The position numbers and the translations under genes were made by a program. The notes beneath the pieces are model-generated. The model was not told the DNA's origin. It worked only from the letters and a program-made list of their open reading frames with translations, and did not search any database. This document shows, one piece after another, positions 10,436-20,586 of a DNA stretch of 64,000 nt. Location: NCBI GenBank assembly GCA_002897115.2, contig BCIH01000002.1, forward strand, positions 453,400 to 517,399, read 5' to 3'. The DNA comes from Prototheca cutis (Eukaryota > Chlorophyta > Trebouxiophyceae > Chlorellales > Chlorellaceae). Position 1 is the stretch's first letter; each line of letters starts with the position of its first letter.

Positions 10436-13211
10436 ATGCAGCTTGTCGGCACAGTTCATGGCTCGCGCGCACTGACCCTCCGCTGCTCGACACACTGTAC
10501 CATCGCGAGACCGCGTCCCCTCGTCGCGAGAGCCATGCGGATCGTGTTCATAACGACCGAGGTGGCGCCCTGGTCCAAGGTCGGAGGACTTGCCGACGTC
10601 ATGGGCGCGCTGCCCGAGGCGCTGGCTGCCAGGTGCGATGCTTGGCTGCCCACATGAACATCGGGATATGCGTTGGTCCGGGGGAGGGGTGGGAGACGGC
10701 GGGGCAAGGTGCTGCCTGGGGNGGGGNAGGGCACAGGGGTGCCTAGGCACCTGGTGTCCTGCAGGCAATAGCCTGACCCGCGGCGTGCGTGCCGATGGCA
10801 TCATCCCATTCCCATGACCGTTGCCACTCCGCCCAATCCACAGGGGCCACCAGACGATGACAGTGTCACCACGATACCGTCGCCTGGAGGACGTGGAGCC
10901 CACGGGCCTGCGCGTGGCGCTGGACCTCCCGTCCGGTCCGCCCGACCTTCAGCGCTGGGCCGCGCTGCACCGCGTCTCGGCGGGCGGCGTGGTGCACGTC
11001 TTCGTGGAGCACCCGCTGTTCTCGGCCGGCGAGGAGATTTACGCCGCGTCCCCCGACCCCAGCGCCGGCGTCACGACATACACCGAGGCCACTGATACCG
11101 GTGGCAGCAACGAGGGCGAGGGCAGCGGTCCCGGCGTGGAACTGCAGTACTCGGTGCTGTGCCAGGCGGCGCTGGCCGGCCCTCTGCTGCTGTGGGGCCT
11201 GGAGGAGCAGCGCGCCGCGGCCGAGGCCCTGGGCGCCCAGGCCCGGGCGCTGCTGGCGCTCGACCTTGCGGCGAAGCGCAGCGGTGGTAATGGTGGTGGT
11301 GCTGAAACCGGGACACGAACGCAGGGCTCGCTCAACGACCCAACAGAGGGCCTGCTGATAGCAGACCAGGCTCCAAAACCCATTGCCCAAGCACAGCCAT
11401 TGGACCCGCAGCCCGGCGAGCGGGAGCTGCTGCAGGCTGCGGCGGCTCTGGGCGCCGGCGCGCCCACCGTGTTTGTGGCCAACGACTGGCCGGCCACGCT
11501 GGCGCTGCTGCGCCTGCGCTACTGCGTGCGGCGGGGCATCGAGTGCGAGGGTGACGGCAGTGATGGCGGGTCTGTGGGCTCCCATGGCTGCAGTGGTGGT
11601 AGCACTGCCGAGGCTGATGGCAAGACCAACGAAGACGGCGACGACAACGGCGGCACGGCGGGCGTGGCCGCGCTCGCACGGGCGTTGCATGTTGGTCTGC
11701 GCCGCGCAGTCGGGGCACTGTGCATTCACAATCTGGCGTACCAGGGCGTGCTGTCGGCCCGGGCCTTTGCCGGGCTGGCGTTGCCGGAGGCCGCACGGGC
11801 AGCGCTGGCCACCGAGGCCGACTGGCGCGAGGTTCTTCAAGGCCTTGCCGANGGTGACGTCGCGGGTGCAGCAGCAAGCGACACCACGGGCGATGCAGCG
11901 CAGCCGGCGTGCGGCCGTGTCCCCAACGAGGGCCAGCCACGGCGGTCGACGGGGGCGCTGCTGGCGCCCGNGCCGCCGGGCCCCGTNCCAGCNGGNTCGC
12001 CACGCGCGGGCCGCGGACCGGGGAGCAGCGTGCTGACATTGCAGCGACCTGCGAGCGCGGCCCGCGGTGCGGGTCATCGCGCGTTTGCCACGGGGGTTGC
12101 CCGTGGCGGCGGCGAGACTGGCAAGGTCGACGCGGGCGCAGCACGCCGGCCCCCTCCCAATGCGCCCGCCGACTCGCCCCTCAACCTGATGCGGGGGGGN
12201 ATTCTTGCGGCGGACGGCGTGATCACAGTGAGCCCCGGCTATGCGCAGGAGGTGATTTCCAGTCCGCACTTTGGCTGCGGGCTGGACGCGCCGCTGGCGG
12301 CCCGGGGCGTGGCCGGCGTGCTCAACGGCCTGGACACCGAGGTGTGGGACCCCGCGGGCGACGCGCTGCTCCCCCGTGGCTGCCGGTACGCAGCAGGTCC
12401 GGGTGCGCGTGCGGCCAAAGCCGCGGCCAAGGCCGCGCTGCAGGCGCGGCTGGGCCTCCGCATCGACGCGGACGCGCCATTATTTTGCTTTGTGGGCCGA
12501 CTGACGCAGCAAAAGGGAGTGGACGTGCTGCTGGCCGCGCTGCCGGCTGTCATGGCAGGCAAGCCCGTCCCGGTGCCGGCCAGTGCCGGCGNTAACGTTG
12601 CACCGCAGTCGACGNCGGCGGCAGCCNCCGAGCCAGCGGTGCCGGGACTGCGGGGCACCAAGCCGCCGCTCCAGGTCGCCATGCTGGGTCAGGGCGAGGT
12701 GAGTCTTGTGTGTGCTGGGGGTTCAAGTCCTGGGGTCCTAGCTTGGTTGAGGGGCTTGAGAGAAGGGCAGGGGGCCGATACTATCCATATTGTGTTTTTC
12801 ATGGATGCTGGCAGCTTGTTGGCGAGGAGGCGGCTCCAGGATGGATGACTATGCGGCGGAGCAGTTTTGTCCTCTCTTCAAACATGCACCCACCCTTGCA
12901 CCCCCGTACACCACACACACCCTCAGGCATGGATGGAGGAGGCACTCAAGGGCCTGGACCAATCTTTCCCCGGCCAGGCCGCGGGCCTGCCGCTGTTTTC
13001 TGAGGAACTGGCGCACTGGCTGATGGCCGGNTCGGACTTTGTGATCGTGCCCTCGCGCTTTGAGCCGTGCGGCCTGGTGGCACCCTGCGCCATGCACTAT
13101 GGCGCCCTGCCCATTGTCGCGCGNACTGGCGGGCTCCAGGACATGGTGGACGAAAAGGCGCGTGTGTTGCATTTCTTGTGGATTTTGGGTTGTCGGGTGC
13201 GGTGGGTGGGG

Positions 13212-13249
<38 letters not shown>

Positions 13250-13683
13250 TGGGGGGGGAGCCAGCCGGCCAGCCAGCCAGCCACCCCTGCATAAGGGGCA
13301 GAAGGAACCGGCCGGGGCTTGTGCTCGCAGGCCCAATGCCCTTTCTTTAGACATGGTAGATCCATGAGACCGCTTTATCATTGTGTCAAGTTTTGAGTCC
13401 CGCATTCCCGGCTTCTGGTCGGTCATCGAACCCTGCCAACACCCCCTCCCCATGTCGGACTCGACCGCAGGTGGGCTTCACCGTGCCCCGGCTAGGGAGC
13501 GAGGCAAGCGCAGTGGATGTTCGACAGGACGTTCTNAACCTCGTGAGTGTCATGCGGACCGCGGCGGCCCAGTATGGCTCGCCGGGGCATGCCAAGAAAA
13601 TGTCGGAGTGCATGGCCCGGGATGTGTCCTGGGCGGTTCCGGCGGTCCAGTGGGAGGCCTGGCTCCGAACCCTGCTCACGTAA
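10436..13683 (+). CDS. Starch synthase (glycosyltransferase family 5), plastidial
   Basis: Transfers glucose from ADP-glucose to alpha-1,4-glucan chains. Exons 10436-10632, 10844-12698, 12927-13163, 13471-13683 (about 833 aa). The start at 10436 adds 33 residues rich in R, S and T before M-R-I-V-F-I-T-T-E, which suits a plastid transit peptide. GT5 signatures in order are [17 protein letters not shown] (ADP-glucose binding), [83 protein letters not shown] and [10 protein letters not shown]. Three low-complexity insertions rich in G, S and N or in A, P and R interrupt the N-terminal lobe (around 11270-11400, 11550-11660 and 11860-12170) and make it longer than usual. Isoform (GBSS, SSI or SSII type) is not resolved. 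Intron 3 contains a GT microsatellite. Confidence 0.92.
13212..13249. repeat. GT microsatellite in starch synthase intron 3
   Basis: About 18 GT/TG dinucleotides followed by a short G run, inside the intron 13164-13470. Confidence 0.9.
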
Positions 13684-14502
13684 CGCTCCGTGGCCGTCTC
13701 ATCCCAACTCGGGATCTCNTCATTCCAATTTTTACGTGCCTATCTTGGGTGTTTTGCCGCACATTGAAATTGACGCGTTTTCTGTTTCAGTGGTTTCTTC
13801 GACGGCGCGGACGTGGTCGCCCGCGCGGCGGACGGCGTTTCTCCGCAAGTCGCGAACCGACAGGGTACAGATCTGGGGGGGTCGTTTGACCCAGGACCAA
13901 CATGTGGTAGCTACCTATTAAACCCTCATGCGGGTTTTGGGGATTCAGGTCCCTAAACCCTCACCAGCTTCGGCGCCACATTCCAAGCATCTTGGAGCTA
14001 AAGCCTCCAGCGCAAGCGCTCTCCGGATCAGAGATCGGATGTTGCGCTCCTGACCGCGAACTCGTCGTACGCGAGTGACCGAAGCAATTGTTGGCAACTG
14101 CCCGTCGGAAGAGGCGGTTTGCCTTTGACTGTCGCCCTGCTTTGGGGAGCACGCGCGTGCGTTCACGAGCGCAGGGCCCAAGCCCCCAAGCTATCGGGGA
14201 CGTCCCACTGCAAACAACAGGTCTCGGTTAACAGTGCCCCGAGGTGCGTGTCTGGACGGGCGCTGACAGTTGTGGGGGTGCCCGGTTACCAAACGATGTT
14301 CGGGCATTTGTGGGCACGCAGTTTCCGCAATGAAGCTGGGCGATGTGTAAGGCTGTATGGGGTGACTGGAAAACCCATTGAGTAGGCGGGGCTCGTCGCC
14401 CTGCTACGCGGAATGNCTGGGGAAGTATGATTCGCTCATGCATTTCCAGATAGGAATTATTATGCAAACATTCCCATCCTTTCATCTTTAATCCAGGCTC
14501 CG
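13684..14502. other. Intergenic, nothing recognised
   Basis: No conserved open frame or RNA gene seen. A pyrimidine-rich stretch ending in an acceptor-like CAG at about 14497 (tttaatccag) precedes the next start codon, so an upstream non-coding or coding exon of the following gene may lie here. Confidence 0.35.
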
Positions 14503-15867
14503 ATGAGCATCCTTGTGACCCACGTTCCCGGGGAGATGCACTCGGGCGTGCTTCCGCCGGCGCCACGCGCGCCCGGCGGCTCCCAGCCCTCTGCGTTCCA
14601 GGTCTACTGCTCCACGGTGGGCGAGACAAAGAACAGTCCGCTGCTGCTGGCCGCGCGGCGGGCGCTGGCGCAGACCAAACCGGCGCCGCCCGAGCCCAAG
14701 CCCGAGCCCGCAGCGGCAGGGTCGTCCGCGGCGCCGCTGCTGGTCGTGGCGCAGCCCGTGGCCTCTCGCGGCGGCGTGATGGTGGACCTGGTTCGGCGGA
14801 CGTCACTCTGCGAGGCATCCCCCTCCCACTCGCGGCCCCTGGATTCGGGGACGAGCTCTGACGGCACGGTGGGCCCTGAGCCCGGCGCGGGGGCCGGCCC
14901 CGGTCCCCGGAGCCCGCTGTCCCGCGAGACTGCGGCGACGGCGACTGGTCTGGGCAACCGACGTGTGGCGGGCATCAAGCTGCCCATCATGTGCAACGAC
15001 GTCCGTGGCATCGTGTTCCTGGATCAGCAGGTGGTGTCATGCTTTTGCTCCGCATGCAATGCACGCGTGGCTGGGGGCCACGACCGCCCGCTGTTCTCCT
15101 TCACGCGCTTTGAGCGGCACAGCGGGTCCAAGGCCAAAAAGTGGCGCCTTTCNCTGCGCATCGACCCGGGGTCGGTGCCCGAGTGCCCCCAGGGTGACCC
15201 GCCCATGCCCTTGGGCGCGTGGCTCGACATGCGCTGCGTGCAGTCGTGGAACCAGCGTGGCGCCGTCCGCATCGGCGGCTCCCCGGAGTCTGACTCGGAC
15301 GACGGTGCTGGTGTCGGTGCGGTGACTGCTGCGGGGAGCAATGCTGTCGCAACAGCACAGCCGCAAAAGTACCGGCGCCAGGCATGCGTGGAGCCGATGT
15401 CTGCCGGCATGACGGCAGCACCTTCCCCCTGGGTGGCAGCTGCCGAGCGGAATGCAGGCGGCCAGGGGTCTTCCCCCCGCGCGCTGGCCGCGGCAGCTGC
15501 ACTGGGCCGCAAGCGCGCGCGGGAGGACTATGCGACGCCAGACCCTNCGACTGTCGAGGTCCCCGCGAGCCCCGAGTGGCTGCGCGGTCGGACCGAGGCG
15601 TTTGCCGTAGCGGCGCGTGGCACGTGGCGCGACCGGCACGCGGCCGTGTTCCACCTGGCATATGGCCTGTTGTCCGCGGGCCCCGACCGCCGGGCCCTGG
15701 GCGAGGCCTACCTGCCCTGGCTCAACGACCTCGGGCACGAGCGCCTGGAGGCCGAGTTTCAGACGCTGGCCAACTACCTGGCGCTCGCCGCCGCGGGCAT
15801 GGCGCCGGACGCCGTGGTCGGCATGGCCCGGGCCTACCTCCGCGCCGTCATCGCCCGGATTTCATAG
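14503..15867 (+). CDS. Putative nuclear protein with a SAND/TDBD-like Cys-rich domain
   Basis: Single open frame of 454 aa. Residues about 159-240 contain K-L-P-I-M-C-N-D-V-R-G-I-V-F then CFCSACNARV, FTRFERHSGS and KKWRLSLRIDPGSVP. This order (G-I-x-F/L, C-x-C-x-x-C, then S/T-x-F-E-x-H-x-G with a basic stretch) resembles the TDBD/SAND-like modules of plant and algal chromatin-associated proteins. The flanks are low-complexity: P/A/E-rich before the domain, and S/D/A-rich after it with a basic G-R-K-R-A-R-E run that may be a nuclear signal. A helical C-terminus (residues about 365-454, W-R-D-R-H-A-A-V-F-H onward) looks folded but is not recognised. Function is not known; DNA or chromatin binding is inference from fold resemblance. 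An upstream exon is possible. Confidence 0.6.
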   Translation: MSILVTHVPGEMHSGVLPPAPRAPGGSQPSAFQVYCSTVGETKNSPLLLAARRALAQTKPAPPEPKPEPAAAGSSAAPLLVVAQPVASRGGVMVDLVRRTSLCEASPSHSRPLDSGTSSDGTVGPEPGAGAGPGPRSPLSRETAATATGLGNRRVAGIKLPIMCNDVRGIVFLDQQVVSCFCSACNARVAGGHDRPLFSFTRFERHSGSKAKKWRLXLRIDPGSVPECPQGDPPMPLGAWLDMRCVQSWNQRGAVRIGGSPESDSDDGAGVGAVTAAGSNAVATAQPQKYRRQACVEPMSAGMTAAPSPWVAAAERNAGGQGSSPRALAAAAALGRKRAREDYATPDPXTVEVPASPEWLRGRTEAFAVAARGTWRDRHAAVFHLAYGLLSAGPDRRALGEAYLPWLNDLGHERLEAEFQTLANYLALAAAGMAPDAVVGMARAYLRAVIARIS

Positions 15868-16908
15868 TGGCGTGGGTGAATGCCGNGCCTGTGTAGTTCC
15901 AGTCGCAGTATTGTTGCGCTGTGATGGTGTGTCATTGTATGGCGACGGTGTTGGCAACGTTGCAACAGAGCCGTCGCCACCGTCGCCAGTCATCCCGCTG
16001 GTTTCGAACTGTCCCTCTGCTCGCTGTTCCCTGCCTTCTTTCTTTCCTCCTTCAATTCTTCTCTGCTCAGCCGGCGTGCCTGCACACCACAGCGTGGCGG
16101 CATGAAGCCTGTACATCCCTCCTGCCTGCTCCAGCGGATTTTGTGACCAAGGAAGTTGGCCCCTGCCACCGTCGTGGCAGGAGCCCCCGGCGCGGTGACA
16201 CCCACCTTGCCTTCCACATGCAACCGCCCCAAGCGGTGTTGGCTCATGACATGGCCCCCGCAAAATGTTGCCCGGTCTCCTTTTGGATGCACACGACTAC
16301 TGCGATGCGTTCATCAGGTGGGCCACGTTGACACTAAATTCATTCCCCCGTCCATGTGATGACGTGGCTGTGCTGAATTGCGCCCTTTTGTTTTCGGCTT
16401 GCGAGGCCATCGTTGTGAATGACCAAAACTTTCCATGAACCTCAAGTGTGGTGGCGTGGGGTTGATAGATCAGGTGCAGGCAAGGATAATCGGCAGAGCC
16501 TGGGAGCATGCAGGAGGGGGAACCAGGACCAGGCCGTCTGGCCACCTGATGAAACAAGCTGGAACGCCCTCCCTGCTGGTCTTTCGAAGCCCCAAGACCA
16601 AAACATCAACAACGCGTCAATGATTCTGGATGTAGGTAGAACAATGGCAGCCTTGAGACCCAGGCAACCCTGGGTGCACCCAGCCAGGTCGGGAGTTTCG
16701 GAGATGGAGGTAGGGAAGCGGGGCGCTAGGAGAAGAAAGAACGGCTCCCCCCCGAGTCGTGAAGTCCCGCAGCATGCCACTCCCCTGTGGCCCCGGCCCA
16801 TGAGCTGCTGCCAGGGAACCGCATTCCGTCATCTAAAAGCGTAGCTTAGCAGAGTGGACGCGTCTGGGACGGAGAGTTTGCGTCGCAGGCTTGTACCCAG
16901 CNGGTGCC
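15868..16908. other. Intergenic, nothing recognised
   Basis: About 1 kb between two + strand genes, with no family-like open frame, RNA gene or obvious repeat. It must hold the TOM40 promoter. Confidence 0.35.
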
Positions 16909-18108
16909 ATGGTGGCGACCGTCGCGCATGCGGAGGAGGCTCCGCGTGCAACGCCAAACCCCTTCTTCCCTGCCACAGCGGCCGCAGCGATTGCTGCTGC
17001 TGACAAGGTAGCGTCGGGGGAGGGCCAGGGAAGCGGGCTGATCGTCTGGCTTGCAGTGATGGCCTGTGACGTTGGATCATGCATAGATGGCCGGTTGCCC
17101 CTGCTCACGCACGCCCATCCGCCCGCTCCATTTTGCAGCCCAGCACAGACTACAAGAACCTGCCCCAGCCCGTCAAGTATGACGAGCTGCAGCGGGAGAT
17201 CATGAGTACGTTTCGGCCNTGCCTCCTGCAGCGGATGGTCGAGCGCATGACCAATGCAATCCAATCCTCAACCACCCCCACGCAACACACGAACGAATGC
17301 AGTGTCGCTGAAGATGGATCTGTTTGAGGGCTGCCGGTTTGAGTTCAGCAAGCCGCTGAACAACAACTTTGCGCTGTCGCACTCACTGTTCATGGGCAAC
17401 CTGGAGGTTCCCACGGCGGGCGGCCAGGCGCTGAAGATGCCGGTCGGCACGTACGACTTCGGCGCGCACCTTGTGACCAACGGCGGCACCCTGCTGCTTG
17501 GCCGCGTNGGCACCGACGGTCGGCTGACGGGTCGCGTCAAGTACGACCTGACCCCGGCCGCCTCGCTCAAGGGCCAGTTCCAGCTGGCCGGCGAGCCCGG
17601 CATGAGCCAGGGCATGTTTGATCTGGACCTGAAGGGCGCCGACTGGAACGCTTCTCTGAAATACGGGTCCAGCGCGTTTTACGGGGCCAACTACTTCCAG
17701 TCGGTGACGCCCACGCTTGCGCTGGGCGGCGAGGTGTTCTATCTCGCAGAGCAGCGGCGATCGGGTGTGGGCCTGGCCGCACGGCACGCCACCGACGCAG
17801 CTGTTTCGACGCTGCAGGTCGCCAACACGGGCATCGTCGCCGCGTCGTACCTGCAAAAGGTCTCGGACAAGGCCTCGCTCGCCGCCGACTTTTCGTGGAA
17901 CATGAACAGCCGCGAGGCCACGGCTTCGTTCGGGTACGACCTCCACCTCCGGCAAGCCCGCGTCCGCGGCCGCGTCGACACCGACGGCAAGATTGGCGCG
18001 CTGCTCGAGGAACGGCTCAACCCAGGACTCACGTTTGTGCTCTCCGCCGAACTCGACCACTGGCGCAAGGACTACAAGTTTGGATTTGGCCTCACCGTCG
18101 GCGAGTGA
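16909..18108 (+). CDS. TOM40: Mitochondrial import channel TOM40
   Basis: Beta-barrel pore of the outer-membrane TOM complex through which mitochondrial precursors enter. Exons 16909-17007, 17139-17205 and 17303-18108 join in frame to give 323 aa, close to plant TOM40. After an A/P-rich cytosolic N-terminus the protein reads LPQPVKYDELQREIMMSLKM, then DLFEGCRFEFSKPLNNNFAL and LSHSLFMGNLEVP. Further on come LEERLNPGLTFVLSAELDH and, at the extreme C-terminus, KDYKFGFGLTVG. This final beta-signal is almost identical to plant TOM40. Frame continuity across both introns supports the splice sites. One N lies in a codon near 17508. It converges with the UBC14 gene 471 bases downstream. Confidence 0.96.
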
Positions 18109-18579
18109 GGAGGGGATACCGATTGTGGGGGGTGTCCAAGCTGGAACAGCAGTGTTGAAGCCCAGCTGTTTNCTGGACCTCAGGGCCGAGCTCGCTGTCC
18201 GTCTCACTGCCACGTGCGTATGGCCCTCTGGGATGTCCCCCATTCACCCACGCGATGCGTTGATGGGGGGCCAGGGGGCGGGGCTGCTGTCTTGTCATTT
18301 GTTCCGTCCAGTCCCGTTAGGTTGCCTGCCCGATGCTGGTTGGGAGCCAGGTCCCGGACCCCAGCCCCTCCCAGGAGCAGAGCTGGGCACANGGCTTCTC
18401 CACTTCTTANCTGAAAAAGATGCAGTCATGCCCTCCTGTCGGTCAAGCAACGTACGTTGCCGGCTGGTCTCCCTTACACCAATGTCAGTGCACACCCAGN
18501 GGAATGGAGCGCTTGGGAGGTGGGAAGCGTTGGAGTAAATTTCTGTGGGGGGTGGTGATTGGTAATCCAACGCCCTGCC
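18109..18579. other. Convergent 3' intergenic region
   Basis: Lies between the convergent TOM40 and UBC14 stop codons and should contain both 3' UTRs. Several ambiguous bases; no coding signal. Confidence 0.4.
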
Positions 18580-19618
18580 TCATAGTTCCTCCTGGCTGCG
18601 CCGCACGATCCGCGCCACTTTCTTCTTGAACTCGACACGGTTCTCGCGCCACTCCTTGGCCGCATCGATGTTGGCAGGAGATTCGTCGTTGGGGGACGAC
18701 AGCATGCTGATGATGGACAGCACGATGCTCTCCACCTGCATAGGGATTTTTTTTTGGAAGGGGGGAGGATGTGTGAGAAATTGGGACTGTTGAGCTGGGA
18801 GGGGCTGGAGTAGGACCTGGCCAGCACGTCCACCCAGACCATCCAGCACACATACCGTGTGCACTGGGCTCCACCGCTCCGCGGCGCTTTCCTGGGGGTT
18901 CAGAGGGTCAAACCCAGGCGCGTGCAGGATGGAAATGCAGACCCGGCCGTCGGGGAAGACTGCGCGTGACGATTGTGGGGAGAGTGGTGGTTGGCCGGCC
19001 GGGGTGGTGGTGGAGCATGGCGGTGCGACTGCAGGCAATCAGGTTGGCAAGCAGCAGACACGTGTCTCCACACGCATCACATCACATGACACCCGCCCAG
19101 ACACTTGCACTGCCACAACAGTAGCCGCCGCAGGCGCACCATTGGGATGCCACATGGCGGAGGTAAACCGGCACTCGGGCGGCGACTGCGGGTAGTCTGA
19201 AGGGAACTTGAGCACCGCATTGAAAAATCCACCTTCATAGAGTGTGTCTGGCGGTCCAAGGATGGTCACCGCCCACTCGAACAGATTGCTGCGGGAGGTG
19301 AGACGGAGTGAGGGTTGGCGGCTGCTGGGCCTGCCAGGCTGGAGGCAGCCAGCCCTGGCCACCTTGAGCCTGTAAGAGAACACGAGCGCGACCGACATGC
19401 ACCCACCTGTCATCGACCAGGCCCGCCGAAAATCCCTCCACAGGATTTCTTGTGAGCTCTGCAAGACATGAATGCGAGGAATGGGAGGTGGGCTGGCCGC
19501 AATCCGCGACTACCTGGGGTCGGCAACATGCGATCAGCTCCCTTTGCGCACCCCCCAGACATTCATGCATGTCACCTTTCAACTGTTTCCGCAGCAAAAG
19601 GGAAGCCTGGTCTGTCAT
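18580..19618 (-). CDS. UBC14: Ubiquitin-conjugating enzyme E2, UBC7/13/14 (UBE2G) class
   Basis: E2 enzyme that accepts ubiquitin from E1 and passes it on with an E3. Five exons on the complement, 19618-19576, 19458-19407, 19288-19140, 18959-18856 and 18735-18580, give exactly 167 aa, the length of plant UBC14. Features are QASLLLRKQLKELTRNPVEG at the N-terminus, FEWAVTILGPPDTLYEGGFF, MWHPNV, and the catalytic loop PDGRVCISIL with the active Cys at residue 89. The acidic-loop insertion LHAPGFDPLNPQESAAERW is diagnostic of the UBC7/UBE2G class. VESIVLSIISMLSSPNDESP follows. This class often works in ER-associated degradation; that role is inferred here. Confidence 0.95.
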
Positions 19619-20144
19619 TCAGTCTCGCCCAATATGCCCAGCGTCGCAGTCGACAAGCCCAGAGAAGTTGCGTCCTGCTCGACACAGTCTGGTAAAACTG
19701 AGTTGTAGTCTGGCCTGCGAGGCTTGCGCAGCGCTTGCGAGGGCTTGCAGAGTACCCAGGGATTTTGCAATTGCGTTGTGTAATGAGCAGTGATTGCTGG
19801 AACCGCTGCTGGATTTTTGTGCGGAGGATCATGGCCAAGGACCAATGGGAGGTTTTGCGCTCGTCGGTCGGCAAGGAGCTGCCCTTTTTGCGAGATCAGT
19901 TCACGGCGCAGCCAATTCTTGACCATTCATCATGCAGGCCAAACACAAGACAACATGCAAGCAATAAACACAACATTGACGGTGCCCTGGAGCAACCTCT
20001 TCTCTGCAACAAACGTGCGTGCAGGGTTGGGTTTTCCGATGCCTGCTCAAGCATGGAGGGAGGAAGCGAAAGCCTCCATTGGGACCTGCAGAAATAAGTA
20101 GCTGGACAAATTTTTTTTNGGGGGGGGGGATATTAAGGCCGAAC
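19619..20144. other. Intergenic, nothing recognised
   Basis: Upstream of the UBC14 start. A short + strand frame beginning ATGGCCAAGGAC near 19830 is uncorroborated. Confidence 0.3.
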
Positions 20145-20586
20145 TCAGGCATGCGCTGGGGGGGGGAGCTGCTTGTCAAAAGGCTCCGGCCGGGCGCCGT
20201 TGAAGATCAGGCCCATCGCCACATAGCACATGTTTCGCGCCGTGTTCTTGTCGCGGTTGTGCACGACGCCACAGCCCTCGTTCTGACACTGCCGGACAAA
20301 GTGCTTCTGCGCGGCGGTGGGGCAGTCGCCCAGGTGCAAGGGTTTATTGCACCCCGAGCAAACCTGCGGTGCGGCGCACTTGGGGCGGGCGTGACCCACA
20401 GCCCGTGGAAACCGTCCGTGCATGGCTGCACACACGTGTTTTCGTGCGCTTGCCCCGCACCCGCACAAGCACCACCATCACATAAGGGAGGCGGCACAGC
20501 AGCGACTGCGATGTCACGTGGGGGCACTGGCCGATGGTGCTCTCCTTGTCGCCCTGAGCACATGCATGCCACAGCCATCTTGCCAA
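20145..20586 (-). pseudogene. Decayed Fanzor/TnpB-like nuclease, C-terminal fragment
   Basis: The complement of 20468-20145 encodes a zinc-ribbon and RuvC-III-like end: CSGCNKPLHLGDC, a spacer, RQCQNEGCGVVHNRDKNTAR and N-M. The pattern C-x2-C ... C-x4-C-G ... N-R-D-x-N-x-A-R-N is the hallmark of the OrfB/TnpB zinc-ribbon family and its eukaryotic Fanzor relatives; the Asp in R-D-x-N is the RuvC-III acid. A second frame just upstream (20586-20344) reads L-V-R-V-R-G-K-R-T-K-T-R-V-C-S, resembling the segment before the first zinc cysteines. The two parts are out of frame, so an intron or a frameshift separates them. No N-terminal or RuvC-I part was found. It differs in sequence from the 24 kb and 54 kb relics and lacks their T-G-K-R-P-L tail, so it belongs to another subfamily. 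Confidence 0.6.

Noticed and set aside
10866..12269. 467-codon open frame on the complement
   Set aside because: Antisense shadow of the starch synthase exon 2, which carries all the GT5 motifs.
12711..12735. tRNA-like 'ggttcaagtcc' box
   Set aside because: No cloverleaf could be built around it and it lies in a starch synthase intron. No tRNA gene is claimed in this window.
13163..13470. Starch synthase intron 3 as a further GC-AG intron
   Set aside because: A normal GT donor three codons later (CGT then GTGTTG) gives an equally good in-phase joint, so it was not counted.
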